A stretch of DNA of 64,000 nt, from the NCBI GenBank assembly GCA_014529385.2, contig CM043945.1, positions 3,446,312-3,510,311 of the forward strand, written 5' to 3'. Origin of the DNA: Adiantum capillus-veneris. Its lineage: Eukaryota > Streptophyta > Polypodiopsida > Polypodiales > Pteridaceae. Numbering within the stretch: position 1 is the stretch's first letter; the number at the start of each line of letters is the position of its first letter. A program made the position numbers and the translations under genes. Under the pieces are notes generated by a model. The model was not told where the DNA came from. It was given only the letters and a program-made list of their open reading frames with translations, and made no database searches. Positions 22,282 to 32,381 of this stretch are shown one piece after another.

Positions 22282-24890
22282 GGATCCTGTAACTCCAATT
22301 TCAGAAGTTAGCGTCTTTTTTAGTACTGAAAGCCGAAATGAAGCTTTTAACTATTCAAATGACTTGAAAATTGACACATGAGCTATTCAGGGCCTAAGGA
22401 TGCAAGGTAGGTGAAAAAATATGCAAAATGGGCTCAAAATCATGCTGGAGACATCATACGCGTATGATGTCTTTTGTGTCAAAATGGCTTCATATTGGTT
22501 GTGCTTGTAGCTGATAGTGTATACATGAGTATCATATGCTTGTATTTGAGTTTGGATCCCATTTGGTCAAGTTTTGGCTAGTTTAGTCCAGTTCCGGCTC
22601 TTGGCAAAATTTTAAAAGGGATTTGGATTTTATGATCCAAATTGGATAAAACTTGGTGGTTCACTTTCAAATGGCATGTAGATCACTTCTGTTTGGTGGT
22701 TGAATCCCTGAGGTGCCAAAATCACATAGTGATACATCATACGCGTATGATGTCTTTTAGTGTATTTTTGGATCAAATTTCTCTATAAGCTTGGATTTGG
22801 CTTTAGATAGGCTTATTCAGTGGATTTATGAAGTTTGGATAGATTTTGGGCTAAAAATGGCTCTGGAGACATCATATGCGTATGATGTCTTTTTCATCAA
22901 TTTTGCATGGGATTGGTTCTGTGGACTCCCCATGTACTAGTGAAGGGCTGTTTCTACTCAAATCTTGGTTTGGACTTGAGTATGTTGGATTTGAACCAAA
23001 AATAGGCTTTAGGTGAAGGATTCTCCCTCAATTGGGCTAATGGGGTGATCCTCTTGACCAAATGGTTCCAAATTTCATATGTAGCATGTATTAGATATAT
23101 ATAATGGATGTATGATGACAAATGGGCAGTTTTGGCTCTGTAAGTGCAAATAGACATCATACGCGTATGATGTTTTTTGTGTCAAAATGGTGCTTTTTGG
23201 TTCCAAATAGCTTGTAGATGTGTTAATCAACAATCCTACAAAGTTTCAATGAGTTTGGAGTTATTTTGACAAAATTAGGACCAAAAATCAATTTTATGGC
23301 CTACTTTGCGTCTTTTTGGTTTTCCTTGGGTTTTCTAGCTCCAATTCTCATGATACTTGGTTCATAGGATGTGATTAACATGTGGAATGAGGCTATGCAC
23401 TCAAATGTTGAAATGGATGTGATATTCATGCTGTGAGACATCATACGCGTATGATGTCTTTTCTTGAAATGTTGGTCTTTTTGTGCAAAGAATGCTTTGT
23501 GCTAGTGCCCTAAGCCCTGCTAACTAGTTTTCAACTTAAAAAGTCATCAGTTTAGCTAAAAAGCCCCCTTATAGGCATTTCAATCTCCGAAGTCGTCTTT
23601 TTGCTTTGGAGTTGAATTTCTTCAACTTTTCTTCTCGAGAGTTGCATTTCCAGCTCATTGGATATGTTGTGAAGCCATCTATTTGGTTGAACTTGACTTT
23701 GGCTCCCCGTTCTCCATCTTTCTCCTTTTGGTTGCCCGAAAGCGTCTTTTTCACCATCAGTAAGTGAATCAGCTTTCTTTTGGGTTTTGCTTGCAAACAT
23801 AAGTCATCCATGTATATTTGAAGCTGCTTGTGAAGTTTCATTTCATTCGGTCGTCAATTTCAGCCGTTATGCCAAAATGACGCTTTGTGTGTTCGCAGCC
23901 AAATCGGTTGTTCCGACCTACTTTTGGTGGGCCAAACCTGGAGATACTCCATGGTTGCATTTTCCTTGATGTGGTTGAACTTCCTGTGAAGTTTCGTGTT
24001 GTTTCGACAACTTTTTCCTGTTTGCCTCTTGCAGGCTCTGTTGACCTAGGGTTTTTCCAGTCGTTCTTTCTCGAGCTTTGAGTGTTAGAAACCCATCTTC
24101 TATACTAGAGTAACCCACCTATAAGTTCTTGCAAGGTTTGGTTAGGCGGTTGTGCCACTACCTAGCATTCTACCGCATTCCCCGTCTGCTCTTGTTTCTT
24201 GGTTTTGGTCAGTTTTCACGACAAAAGTTAATGATAAGCATCAAAAGCTTATGGCAACGAGTCTACCTCTCATGTCTGGTGCCTCTGAGCTCTCGTAGCA
24301 GTCGTAGAAGGCTGTAGAAGGTTGGATGCTCCTGTGTGCTCTTTGCTCTCTCCAAGAAGGTAATAGTGGAAATGAGCTTGAAAGTGATGTGAAAAATACT
24401 TAACTTCGGATTTCCCGGATCACTTGTTACCAAATTTGACATGTGCTCCTATCTCGTCGTGAAATGCACTTTAGGATTTGAAATTTCTCAATTTGGACTC
24501 CGTTTGACCTGTTTCTGAGAAATCTGTCCAATTTGCCAAAATTCTGTCATTTCGGGCTTTCCGCAACTTTCCCCGAATTGTACTCAATTTTTACCATGGG
24601 TTGCCCTTGTCATTAGGATCATCACCATCTATTCTTTTCTTTTTTCTGATCTCGTTTCACCTGCTTTTTTATTTTTCTTTTACTTTTATCAAGAAAATCA
24701 TAAAAAATAAAGGAAAATAGCAAATTGAAGCCAAAAATTCCAAACATACACAATAAATAGCTGGTAACCCTGTGTATATGAATATACACTTATTTGTGAT
24801 TTTTGGACTTGGATTACCACTTTTTTTCACTTTTTAGCTCCAAAAACACTCTTATTTAGTGATATTTACACGTCTAGAGACCCAAATTCA
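22282..24890 (-). other. Element B spacer between pol tail and 3' ORF
   Basis: Non-coding. The part nearest the 3' ORF holds five copies of a palindrome (22449-23459). From 23480 to 24890 I see only short unsupported reading frames. Confidence 0.6.
22449..23459. repeat. Palindrome array 1 of element B
   Basis: Five copies of ACATCATACGCGTATGATGT or close variants. Three (22449-22472, 22867-22890, 23436-23459) extend to 24 bp as AGACAT...ATGTCT, one of them with a central mismatch. Centres lie at 22460, 22743, 22878, 23163 and 23447, so the spacings are 283, 135, 285 and 284 bp. The sequence between copies varies. The last copy in the sense direction is 179 bp before the 3' ORF start. Confidence 0.93.
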
Positions 24891-25751
24891 TCATTTGATC
24901 TCTTCTTGTTGCAAAACAAGGTATATAAGGGCATAAATATTATCAATATCCGCAATCAAACTTAAAAATTGCAAAATCATGTAAGACACTGCCCTTGTAA
25001 TATAATTTTTGTTTTTCTTTGTTTTTGTCGCTTGTAGCTGCTTTGTAGCTCCTGTATACCTGTATACCTCCCCCCCTCCTAGTCTGAGTCCTCCCGAATG
25101 ACTATGAAGTGTCTGTGGGCGAAGCATTGTAGTTGTTTTGGTCATAAGTTCCCAATGCAATTGTAGAGCGATGATACAACAGTCTTTCCAATAAAGCTGC
25201 TCTTTGTTTGATTGAAGGATTGGTGGTCGGGTTTTGGGTTGGTTTGACACTTCGGTAGTAGAATCAGTAGATGGATTCTTCTTTACCTTGTTGTTCTTTT
25301 TCACAATCCAAATCTGCTTCCGCTTCGCTTGTGCTTGCCACAAACTCTTTGCGACCCAAACTTGCTTTGTTCTTTGTGTTGATTTCCTCGCCTTGAAATA
25401 CCTAGGAGTTTCCGTGGATTGTACTGAAGGGAGTTCCTATTTACAAATCCTTGGGATCCAAATTTGCTTCCTATAGCTTTGTGCCGTCATGAACCTCTTT
25501 GGAATCCAGATCTGTTTCATTGTCCTTGATTGTCTGAAATCACTCTGTTGTCTGGTATTGAAGACTCTGTTTTCCACCTTTGTGTTCTCTGGCACAACCT
25601 TTTTTGGTCTCCATACCAACTTTGACTCCGTTTTTTCCCAAGGTTGAGCTGTTATATTATTGCTTATCTTCCTTATCCAATGTTGAGAGTTCCTCGTCGA
25701 AGAGCAATCCAGTTGTATAGAAACTTTTGGTTGCCATTGCTTCTTCTTTTT
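24891..25751 (-). pseudogene. Element B W-I-P repeat tail
   Basis: The pol frame continues past TAG at 25752-25754 and TAG at 25437-25439 to 24891. It holds a run of short repeats: LVWRPKK, KQIWIPKRF, KQIWIPRIC, KQVWVAKS and KQIWIVKK, plus weaker copies. The same motif occurs in A (17490-17800) and at 62650-63310. The tail is strongly basic. It may bind RNA, DNA or a host factor; nothing in the sequence proves which. Confidence 0.7.
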
Positions 25752-28700
25752 CTATGGTTGTTGTTTACCTTTGTTCTTGGATTCTTCCTTTGGAGTTGGC
25801 TCTGCTCCTTTGGTGAACTTAACTGATTGACTTTCACCTTCGTATTTGATAAGCACTGATTTAGAACTCCAGTCAATCATTGCATTGTATTGCTTCTGCC
25901 ATGGTTGTCCTAGCAATAATGGATGTTGTGTAGCTTGGTCTTCAACCACGTAAAACATATGAGGATACACATACTGGTTAATCTGTATATGTAAAACTGT
26001 GCATCCGACAGTTTTGATTGAATTCTCAGAGTAACTCTTTAACTCTTGCTTGGCAGTTTGTAATGTAGTGTCATTTGTCAATTGTCTATACAAACTGAAT
26101 GAAAGTAGGTTAGTTTGAGCTCCTGAATCCAATAGTGCTCTGGCTTTGATTTGGTTGGTTCCTACTTTGCATTCAATGATGGGTTCTTCTTTGTCATTAT
26201 CCATTCCTGTTATACTGACTGTGTTTATTCGTATTGCTCCTTCATTGCGCTGTTTCTGACGCAGTAGTCTTCTTTTCTCCATTCTTTCCTTCGCCTCGGC
26301 TTGCGCTTCCTCCACAATCTTTTTCTTTTTCTGGACACGCAGCTTTTCTTGATGTATTTTGAGAAGCATGTCTTGGGTTAGCGGCAAAAGATACTTTTTC
26401 ACTCTGCATCCACTAATCCAATTGGGCATTTCTTCTCCGTCTAATGTAGCAAGCTTGACGGCTCCACTTGGTGATAGATCTTTAATCACCAGAGGTCCCA
26501 TCCCTCGCTTTTTAAGCTTCTTAGCATGCTGTTTCAGAGTGTAAACTAGGACATAGTCCCCAACCTTAAACTCTTTAGTCCGCACATGCTTATCAAAAAA
26601 TTCCTTTTGTCGCATTTTTTGAGCGTAGATAGAAGCTACTGCTTTAAGGCGAAGCTCGTCTAGATTTTCCAGGTCATCTATTCTATCAGAAAGCTCGTGC
26701 CCTATCCACTCTAGATCCTTAGCCACCCTTAAGGTTGAAATCAAGAATTCTATTGGTAAGATAGCATTTAGCCCAAAAACCATGTTATATGGGGTCGTTC
26801 CTATTGATTTTTTATATGCTACCCTATATGCCCATAATGTTGAATGAAACTTCTGGTCCCAGTCAGTTCTCGACTCAGATAAAATCTTCGTAAGGACCGT
26901 GCATATGGTTTTGTTTGTTGCTTCAGCTTGTCCGTTTGCTTGTGGATGATACAGGGCTGATTTCCTATGGATTACCATGAATTCATCTAGAAGGATCTCT
27001 ATCACTTCATTTATAAAATGTGTGCCTCGATCACTCACAATTTCTATTGGCAATCCATATCGTACAAAGACGTATTCATATAGAAATTGTGCCGTGGTCC
27101 TGGCATCTGCTTTTTGAGTTGCCTTTGCTTCGACCCACTTTGTTAGATAGTCTGTAGCCACAACGATGTATTGTGCATGAGTCTTATATGCAGGAGGTGA
27201 AATGGGTCCGACATAATCAATCCCCCATTTTGCAAAAGCTCTTGCCCCCATCATTGGTCTAAGCAGCATATCATCTCTTTTAAGTGGTACTTTGGTCCGC
27301 TGACAGTCATCACACCGTTTCACGTATTCCTCAGCGTCCATATGTAATGTTGGCCACCATATTCCTGCGGCTAAGACAAGTTTTGTTGTCTTATCACCTG
27401 ATAAATGGCCTCCACCTACTCCTCCATGAGCTTGCTCCAGGATTATCACATACTCAGACTCTGATGCGCAAATCCTAAGCTGGTTGTCTTTACCTCTCTT
27501 ATAGAGTTGATCTCCTATTAAAGCGTAATCTCTAGCTTCTGTCTCTACAGATTTCTGACGAGCTTTTGACGTTCCTTCTGGGAAAGTTCTATTTGTGAGA
27601 TATTCAACAATATACTGACTCCATTCCGGAGCTATCATTATCTGATATAATGTCGAATACTCTGCTGGCAGTTTTGATGAACATACAATACATACAGTGA
27701 CATATTCATGTATGCTTTCTTTCATTCCTGGCCAATAGACTCCCAATTGTAACAAATTCCTATATGTGTTCCTTCTTGAACAATGAAATGCACATTCCTG
27801 AACATGTGCTTCACGCAGATATATATTATATTCCTCAGGATTGATGCATAGTCGTAAAACATGATCATTTCCCAATTGATACAACCTTCTTGCAACCAAT
27901 TGAAGATTCTTGGATTGTTGAATAGCAATATGTTTCTGGTTGTATTCTCTTCTATCAAACTCTCCTCCATAGGCTAATAAGCTAACGACATTTTGAGACC
28001 ACTTCGGTGTCATTTCTATGTTGAACAAGTACGCGTCTGGCATGTCGTCATCTACTCCTATAGGGTCTTCCCCATTCGTCAATCGCGAAAGATGATCAGC
28101 TCTAAGATGTGTTTTTCCTTTCTTTACTACTACCGTGAAGTCGAATTCCAGTAAGATAATGAACCATCTCACTATTCTCCCGGTATTACATGGTTTATTC
28201 ACTAGGTAGAGCAAGGCTTGGTGATCCGTAAAAAACACAAACTTGTTGGCTAGAAGATAATGCCGAAATTTCTTCACAGCATATATCATTCCTAATCCTT
28301 CTCGCTCTATTGTGGTGTAATTCTTCTCTGCATTGTTGAGCTGTCGACTGGCGTAACAGATAGGAAAATCCATGTTTCCTTCTTCTGGCTGAGCCAGAAT
28401 GCGTCCTATTGCATATGCCGAAGCATCTATATGCACATGGAATATCTTCTCCCAATCTGGTGATTTCAAAACTGGAGCAGTAATGAGTGCGTCTTTCAAT
28501 TTCTTGAATGATTCCTCACACTCCTCTGTCAATTCAAAGTTCACTATTAGCCTGTAAAGTGGTTGGCTTATTATAGCGTACATGTAAATGAATCGTCTAT
28601 AATATCCGCAATGTCCCATAAAGCTCTGTACTTGTTTCGCATTGGTTGGTCTAGGCATCTCCACTATAACTTTTATCTTCTCTAAATCCGTGGATATTCC

Positions 28701-29075
28701 GTTTTGTGAGACAATATGTCCCAGAATTCTGCCCTGTCGGACCATAAACACACATTTCTCAGGATTGAGACAAATGCGATATGTCCTACATTTCTCAAAT
28801 ACTTTTCTTAGGTGTTCTAGATGCTCATCTCTCAGAAGAGAATGTACACATAAGTCATCCATGTATATTTCTAGAAAATACCTTAAGTATTCTTTGAAAG
28901 CATGCGTCATCAGCCTCTGGAAGGTTGCGGGAGCATTGGTTAGACCAAAAGGCATAACCCGATAAGCATAAATTCCCCACTCCGTTGCAAAAGCTGTTTT
29001 ATGTTGATCTGGCGGTGCTATGGCTAGCTGGTTATATCCTGAAAAACCATCAAGAAAGGAGTATGCTGTTTTCCC
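25752..29075 (-). CDS. Element B pol: RT, RNase H, duplicated integrase zinc module, integrase, PR2
   Basis: Open frame after TAA 29076-29078. Numbering from MPFGLTNAP at 28955: RT active site YMDD at 31-34 is intact. RNase H has D177, E217 and D244. An integrase H2C2 zinc module follows twice: H384-H391-C422-C425 and H510-H517-C548-C551, with identical spacing and an offset of exactly 126 residues. The core has D580, D642 and E678 (DD35E). After a basic coiled linker comes a second retropepsin-like domain with LLDSGA at 941-946 and LLLGQPW at 1013-1019. Integrase inserts element DNA; PR2 would be a protease if active. No chromodomain or archaeal RNase H is seen. Confidence 0.92.
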   Translation of the reverse strand, partial: GKTAYSFLDGFSGYNQLAIAPPDQHKTAFATEWGIYAYRVMPFGLTNAPATFQRLMTHAFKEYLRYFLEIYMDDLCVHSLLRDEHLEHLRKVFEKCRTYRICLNPEKCVFMVRQGRILGHIVSQNGISTDLEKIKVIVEMPRPTNAKQVQSFMGHCGYYRRFIYMYAIISQPLYRLIVNFELTEECEESFKKLKDALITAPVLKSPDWEKIFHVHIDASAYAIGRILAQPEEGNMDFPICYASRQLNNAEKNYTTIEREGLGMIYAVKKFRHYLLANKFVFFTDHQALLYLVNKPCNTGRIVRWFIILLEFDFTVVVKKGKTHLRADHLSRLTNGEDPIGVDDDMPDAYLFNIEMTPKWSQNVVSLLAYGGEFDRREYNQKHIAIQQSKNLQLVARRLYQLGNDHVLRLCINPEEYNIYLREAHVQECAFHCSRRNTYRNLLQLGVYWPGMKESIHEYVTVCIVCSSKLPAEYSTLYQIMIAPEWSQYIVEYLTNRTFPEGTSKARQKSVETEARDYALIGDQLYKRGKDNQLRICASESEYVIILEQAHGGVGGGHLSGDKTTKLVLAAGIWWPTLHMDAEEYVKRCDDCQRTKVPLKRDDMLLRPMMGARAFAKWGIDYVGPISPPAYKTHAQYIVVATDYLTKWVEAKATQKADARTTAQFLYEYVFVRYGLPIEIVSDRGTHFINEVIEILLDEFMVIHRKSALYHPQANGQAEATNKTICTVLTKILSESRTDWDQKFHSTLWAYRVAYKKSIGTTPYNMVFGLNAILPIEFLISTLRVAKDLEWIGHELSDRIDDLENLDELRLKAVASIYAQKMRQKEFFDKHVRTKEFKVGDYVLVYTLKQHAKKLKKRGMGPLVIKDLSPSGAVKLATLDGEEMPNWISGCRVKKYLLPLTQDMLLKIHQEKLRVQKKKKIVEEAQAEAKERMEKRRLLRQKQRNEGAIRINTVSITGMDNDKEEPIIECKVGTNQIKARALLDSGAQTNLLSFSLYRQLTNDTTLQTAKQELKSYSENSIKTVGCTVLHIQINQYVYPHMFYVVEDQATQHPLLLGQPWQKQYNAMIDWSSKSVLIKYEGESQSVKFTKGAEPTPKEESKNKGKQQP

Positions 29076-31553
29076 TTATACACGCTCTAGGAGATGATCA
29101 GTTATCCGCAGGGGATAATTGTCCCTGATTGTTGCAGCATTCACTTTCTTTAAGTTGACACACACTCGGAGTTTTCCGTTCTTCTTGGGTACCACCACAA
29201 TCGGAGATACCCAATCGGTGTGTTCAATCTCGTATATGAATTCAGCTTCCATTAGCTTATCTATCTCTTCTTTGATTCGCTTAGCAAACGTATCATTGTA
29301 TGTGTATGGTCTCTGTCTGCTAGGCTTTGCGTCCTGTTTTAGTGGGATTGTGTGTTGGCATATCGATGGGTCAACTCCCTTTAAGTCCTTATAAGACCAT
29401 GCAAACACATCCCTGTATTCTCTGAGAAGACTCAAAAGTCTCTCTTCCTCGCCTGGAGACAAATCTGTGGCTATGTACACCGGTCTAGGTGTCTCACCTG
29501 GAGCTGCTAAATCAACTTTTTTTCCATCCTCCGGTCCGTCATAAGATTCGTCCTCCTTTCTCTCTCGAATAGGTTGGGTTAATACCACCTTCCTATCCTC
29601 TATTGTGAATTTCCTGTAGTGAGAGGGAACATCCATGTTTTCCTTGATTTTGGCATTTTCTTCCTCTCCACTCTCAATTTTTGTCGTCCAAACTTCTTTC
29701 AGAGTTTTCTTGAGCTCTCTGTACTTGTTTCTACGTTCTAACTTGGACTCCGTGTGTTCTCTGTTGCGCTTGTTCTTTTTTGATTTTTCTGTTTCAGTTT
29801 TCGTTTCATTCCTTTGAACTTGATTTCTTGAGCTTCTTTTGTCTTTTCGTAAGCTCTTTTGCTCATTGCCTCTCATTCTTCCAGAAATCTTGTCCTTAAC
29901 ACAATCTTCCGCCTTTACTAGCATTAGGAATTGATTTTTTTCTCTTATTCTAGGCATCGGATTGGTTCTAACCCCCTTTGTTTTTCTCTTTGCTCTATAG
30001 TGTTTCTGGCGTTGTTTAGTTTGGTTCGGAAAATCATAAAATCGGACATCCATTATAGTTTCTTCGTTTCCGCTTGAATTGTCCATTGACTCCTTGTCTG
30101 CTTCATTTCCCCACTCTGGATGATCGGGAATGTCGTGAAACACCTCTTCTTCAACTTCCTTTTCCAGCGTATCGTTCTTTTCAGTTTCTTTTTCGAGTAT
30201 AGTTCTCAGCATGAAGTATGGAACCACGTCGTACCCGTCCTTGTCGCAAAATTTCATTGTGGGACCATCCAGAATTGCACAAACATCTAGGGTTGCTAGA
30301 ATGTGTGTCCATTCTAATGGTTCAAGCGTGTCCTTTGGAAAGGGTTCTCCTATATAAGTTTCGTCTTCGATAGCCCTTTCTGAAACATATTCTTCTCGCC
30401 TCAGACTTCCACATTTCGAGGCTCCACACATCCATAACTCCTTGGGCTTACCTAACCAAGCTGGAAATTCGGATCCCGCCAAAGTAGCTGAATCAAACTC
30501 CTCTACCGGTGTTCGGTTCACATCTTTGTAGCTATGGTCTCTCAGGTTCACACGTGTAGTGGTTTCCTTATTTCTCAGGTATATGTGATCGTAGCCCCAA
30601 TCCTGGACCATTTTCAATTGTCTCATGAATGGTCTTCCCAGTATGATATCATAGTTATTCTCCTTGCCAAAATCGACAATAGCAAAAGTATGTTCGTATT
30701 CAATGCCGCAAGAAGTTACTACGACTTTCTCTAATAACCCCATAGGTTTCTCCATGTGTCCATCTGCTAATTGGAGTTTCAACCTAGTCTTCCTTATTGC
30801 TGGTTTTTCCCAATTTTTCCAGATTTCTTTTGTTGCAATGGCTACCCCAGCTTCGCTGTCTAGTATTGCCATCGTGTTCACTCCTTGGAATTCAACTGGT
30901 AAGGTTGTATTCCCCTCTTCACCTTTGCAATACTCTCCGACCTTGTTTAAGGGTACAGGCTTAGCGTTCTTTTGTGGTTTGCTCAGCTCTTGTATACCCT
31001 CTTGCAGTCTCGATGTTGGGTCTTTTATCCCAAATTTCTCCAAGCATTTTCCTACAGTGGTCCACATATGTGGTCTTAGCCTCAAAAGCTCAGCTAGAGT
31101 GATAGTGCATGTCACCGGTGTTGACAAGATCTCTATCAATCCTTGCGAGTCCATGACTTTTTCTGATGAGATTCTTCGTGAGGGAAGTTCTCTAATCTCG
31201 GATTTTGCTTCATACTCTCCTAAGTATGAAGGTAAGGTATTCAGAGAATGAGGTTTGCTCTCCATTGTTCTAACAGAGCCCCCATCTCCCCAGTAAGATT
31301 GCAGATCCAAGTCCACTTGAGATCCGACCTCAAATTCCACTATGGGAGGATTCCTGATGTCCTTTTTCCAATTTGTCTGATTAGCTTGGCAACTTAGCTC
31401 ATTTGCAAAGTTTGCCTCTCTCACTTGTTTCCAAAATTCATTGTAATCCTCATCTCTTCCGTACGACCTCTGTATGACTGGATGAAAATTCTCTATCTCC
31501 TGATCGGTTGTGTTCAATATTATGCGGTCATCCTTGTGTGTATTTTCAGGCTT
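29076..31553 (-). CDS. Element B PR1 and N-terminal RT
   Basis: Same frame as gag and pol, between TAA 31554-31556 and TAA 29076-29078. The linker VGEYCKGEEGNTTLPVEF leads to the first retropepsin-like domain with ILDSEAG near 30846-30869. The Gly of D-S-G-A is Glu, so this copy is probably inactive. Then FAIVDF and IILGRPFM follow. A long acidic then Lys/Arg-rich linker leads to RT fingers: IEEIDKLMEAEFIYEIEH-like text and KNGKLRVCVNLKKVN near 29140-29190. The stop at 29076 falls just before SFLDGFSGYNQ, inside RT. Confidence 0.88.
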   Translation of the reverse strand, partial: KPENTHKDDRIILNTTDQEIENFHPVIQRSYGRDEDYNEFWKQVREANFANELSCQANQTNWKKDIRNPPIVEFEVGSQVDLDLQSYWGDGGSVRTMESKPHSLNTLPSYLGEYEAKSEIRELPSRRISSEKVMDSQGLIEILSTPVTCTITLAELLRLRPHMWTTVGKCLEKFGIKDPTSRLQEGIQELSKPQKNAKPVPLNKVGEYCKGEEGNTTLPVEFQGVNTMAILDSEAGVAIATKEIWKNWEKPAIRKTRLKLQLADGHMEKPMGLLEKVVVTSCGIEYEHTFAIVDFGKENNYDIILGRPFMRQLKMVQDWGYDHIYLRNKETTTRVNLRDHSYKDVNRTPVEEFDSATLAGSEFPAWLGKPKELWMCGASKCGSLRREEYVSERAIEDETYIGEPFPKDTLEPLEWTHILATLDVCAILDGPTMKFCDKDGYDVVPYFMLRTILEKETEKNDTLEKEVEEEVFHDIPDHPEWGNEADKESMDNSSGNEETIMDVRFYDFPNQTKQRQKHYRAKRKTKGVRTNPMPRIREKNQFLMLVKAEDCVKDKISGRMRGNEQKSLRKDKRSSRNQVQRNETKTETEKSKKNKRNREHTESKLERRNKYRELKKTLKEVWTTKIESGEEENAKIKENMDVPSHYRKFTIEDRKVVLTQPIRERKEDESYDGPEDGKKVDLAAPGETPRPVYIATDLSPGEEERLLSLLREYRDVFAWSYKDLKGVDPSICQHTIPLKQDAKPSRQRPYTYNDTFAKRIKEEIDKLMEAEFIYEIEHTDWVSPIVVVPKKNGKLRVCVNLKKVNAATIRDNYPLRITDHLLERV

Positions 31554-32381
31554 TTATGCACTGGGAGTCTTTTCAGCTACCCGTGAAATGATAGTCTCTT
31601 GCTGAATTGGGTTTTCCGTTCCACAATTCATTATTTCTCTTGGTGGTTCTAATAAGGCTTGTGCAGTCTCGATCATTCTCTGGCACATTTCAAGTCTCTG
31701 CTTTTCCAATTCCGCGTTTGGGTATGTCATCCACCTCTGTTCTTGTGTTTGGTTGTTCTTTAACCTAGCTTCGTAAGCTCTCATCAGTGCGTCCAATGGT
31801 TCGTGTACTTTGTCGACTAGCACTGATCCCCCTGAGCTTAAGCTCGTTGTTTCTTTGATACTCTTTTGTTTCGTTCTTTCCGGGCTCATCTCTCGTTTCC
31901 CGTTTTGACTCTCAAGTTTTTCTAATCTATCTTTAGTTCTCTTTAGTTCCTCAGCTAGAATAGCGTCTTCACGTTCTTTTCTCAACTTCATGCGTGCTTT
32001 TCTAGCTTTCCATGTGTTTCTCTGACTCCGTGGTCCTTGACTAACCACTTCAGTTGCTAACTTTCCATTCTCAGGTTCTCTAGTGGTTTTCTTAGCTTCA
32101 GCTCTAGTAACAACTTGCGTTGGTATCAGAGTTTCATTTTCAGACCCACTGCTGGTAGGAATAGTTTCTAGCATATTCAATGTCGTCTTTTGCATTTTGT
32201 TTGGATTCTTTGAACAATCCTCAATGAAGTGAGTAACCCCACACTCAGTGCAATAAGCGTTAATTCTAATGATTTTCGTATGTGGACAAACATTCATCAG
32301 ATGGTCACCTCCACACTTGTAACAGGGTCCTAGTGCTGGTCTTGGTCCCACTTGATTCGTCCTTTGTGGATAGGATGGTCT
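31554..32381 (-). CDS. Element B nucleocapsid region
   Basis: In frame with gag after TAA 32382-32384. Two zinc knuckles, CYKCGGDHLMNVC and CTECGVTHFIEDC, have the short form C-X2-C-X3-H-X4-C also found in A. A Lys/Arg/Glu-rich coiled stretch follows (KARKARMKLRKERED). Nucleocapsid binds and packages element RNA. The block ends at TAA 31554-31556, where Gln may once have stood. Confidence 0.85.
   Translation of the reverse strand, partial: RPSYPQRTNQVGPRPALGPCYKCGGDHLMNVCPHTKIIRINAYCTECGVTHFIEDCSKNPNKMQKTTLNMLETIPTSSGSENETLIPTQVVTRAEAKKTTREPENGKLATEVVSQGPRSQRNTWKARKARMKLRKEREDAILAEELKRTKDRLEKLESQNGKREMSPERTKQKSIKETTSLSSGGSVLVDKVHEPLDALMRAYEARLKNNQTQEQRWMTYPNAELEKQRLEMCQRMIETAQALLEPPREIMNCGTENPIQQETIISRVAEKTPSA

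Noticed and set aside
22449-23459. CRISPR-like regularly spaced repeats
   Set aside because: The repeats are self-palindromic, spaced by hundreds of bases, and lie in a plant retrotransposon with no cas genes.
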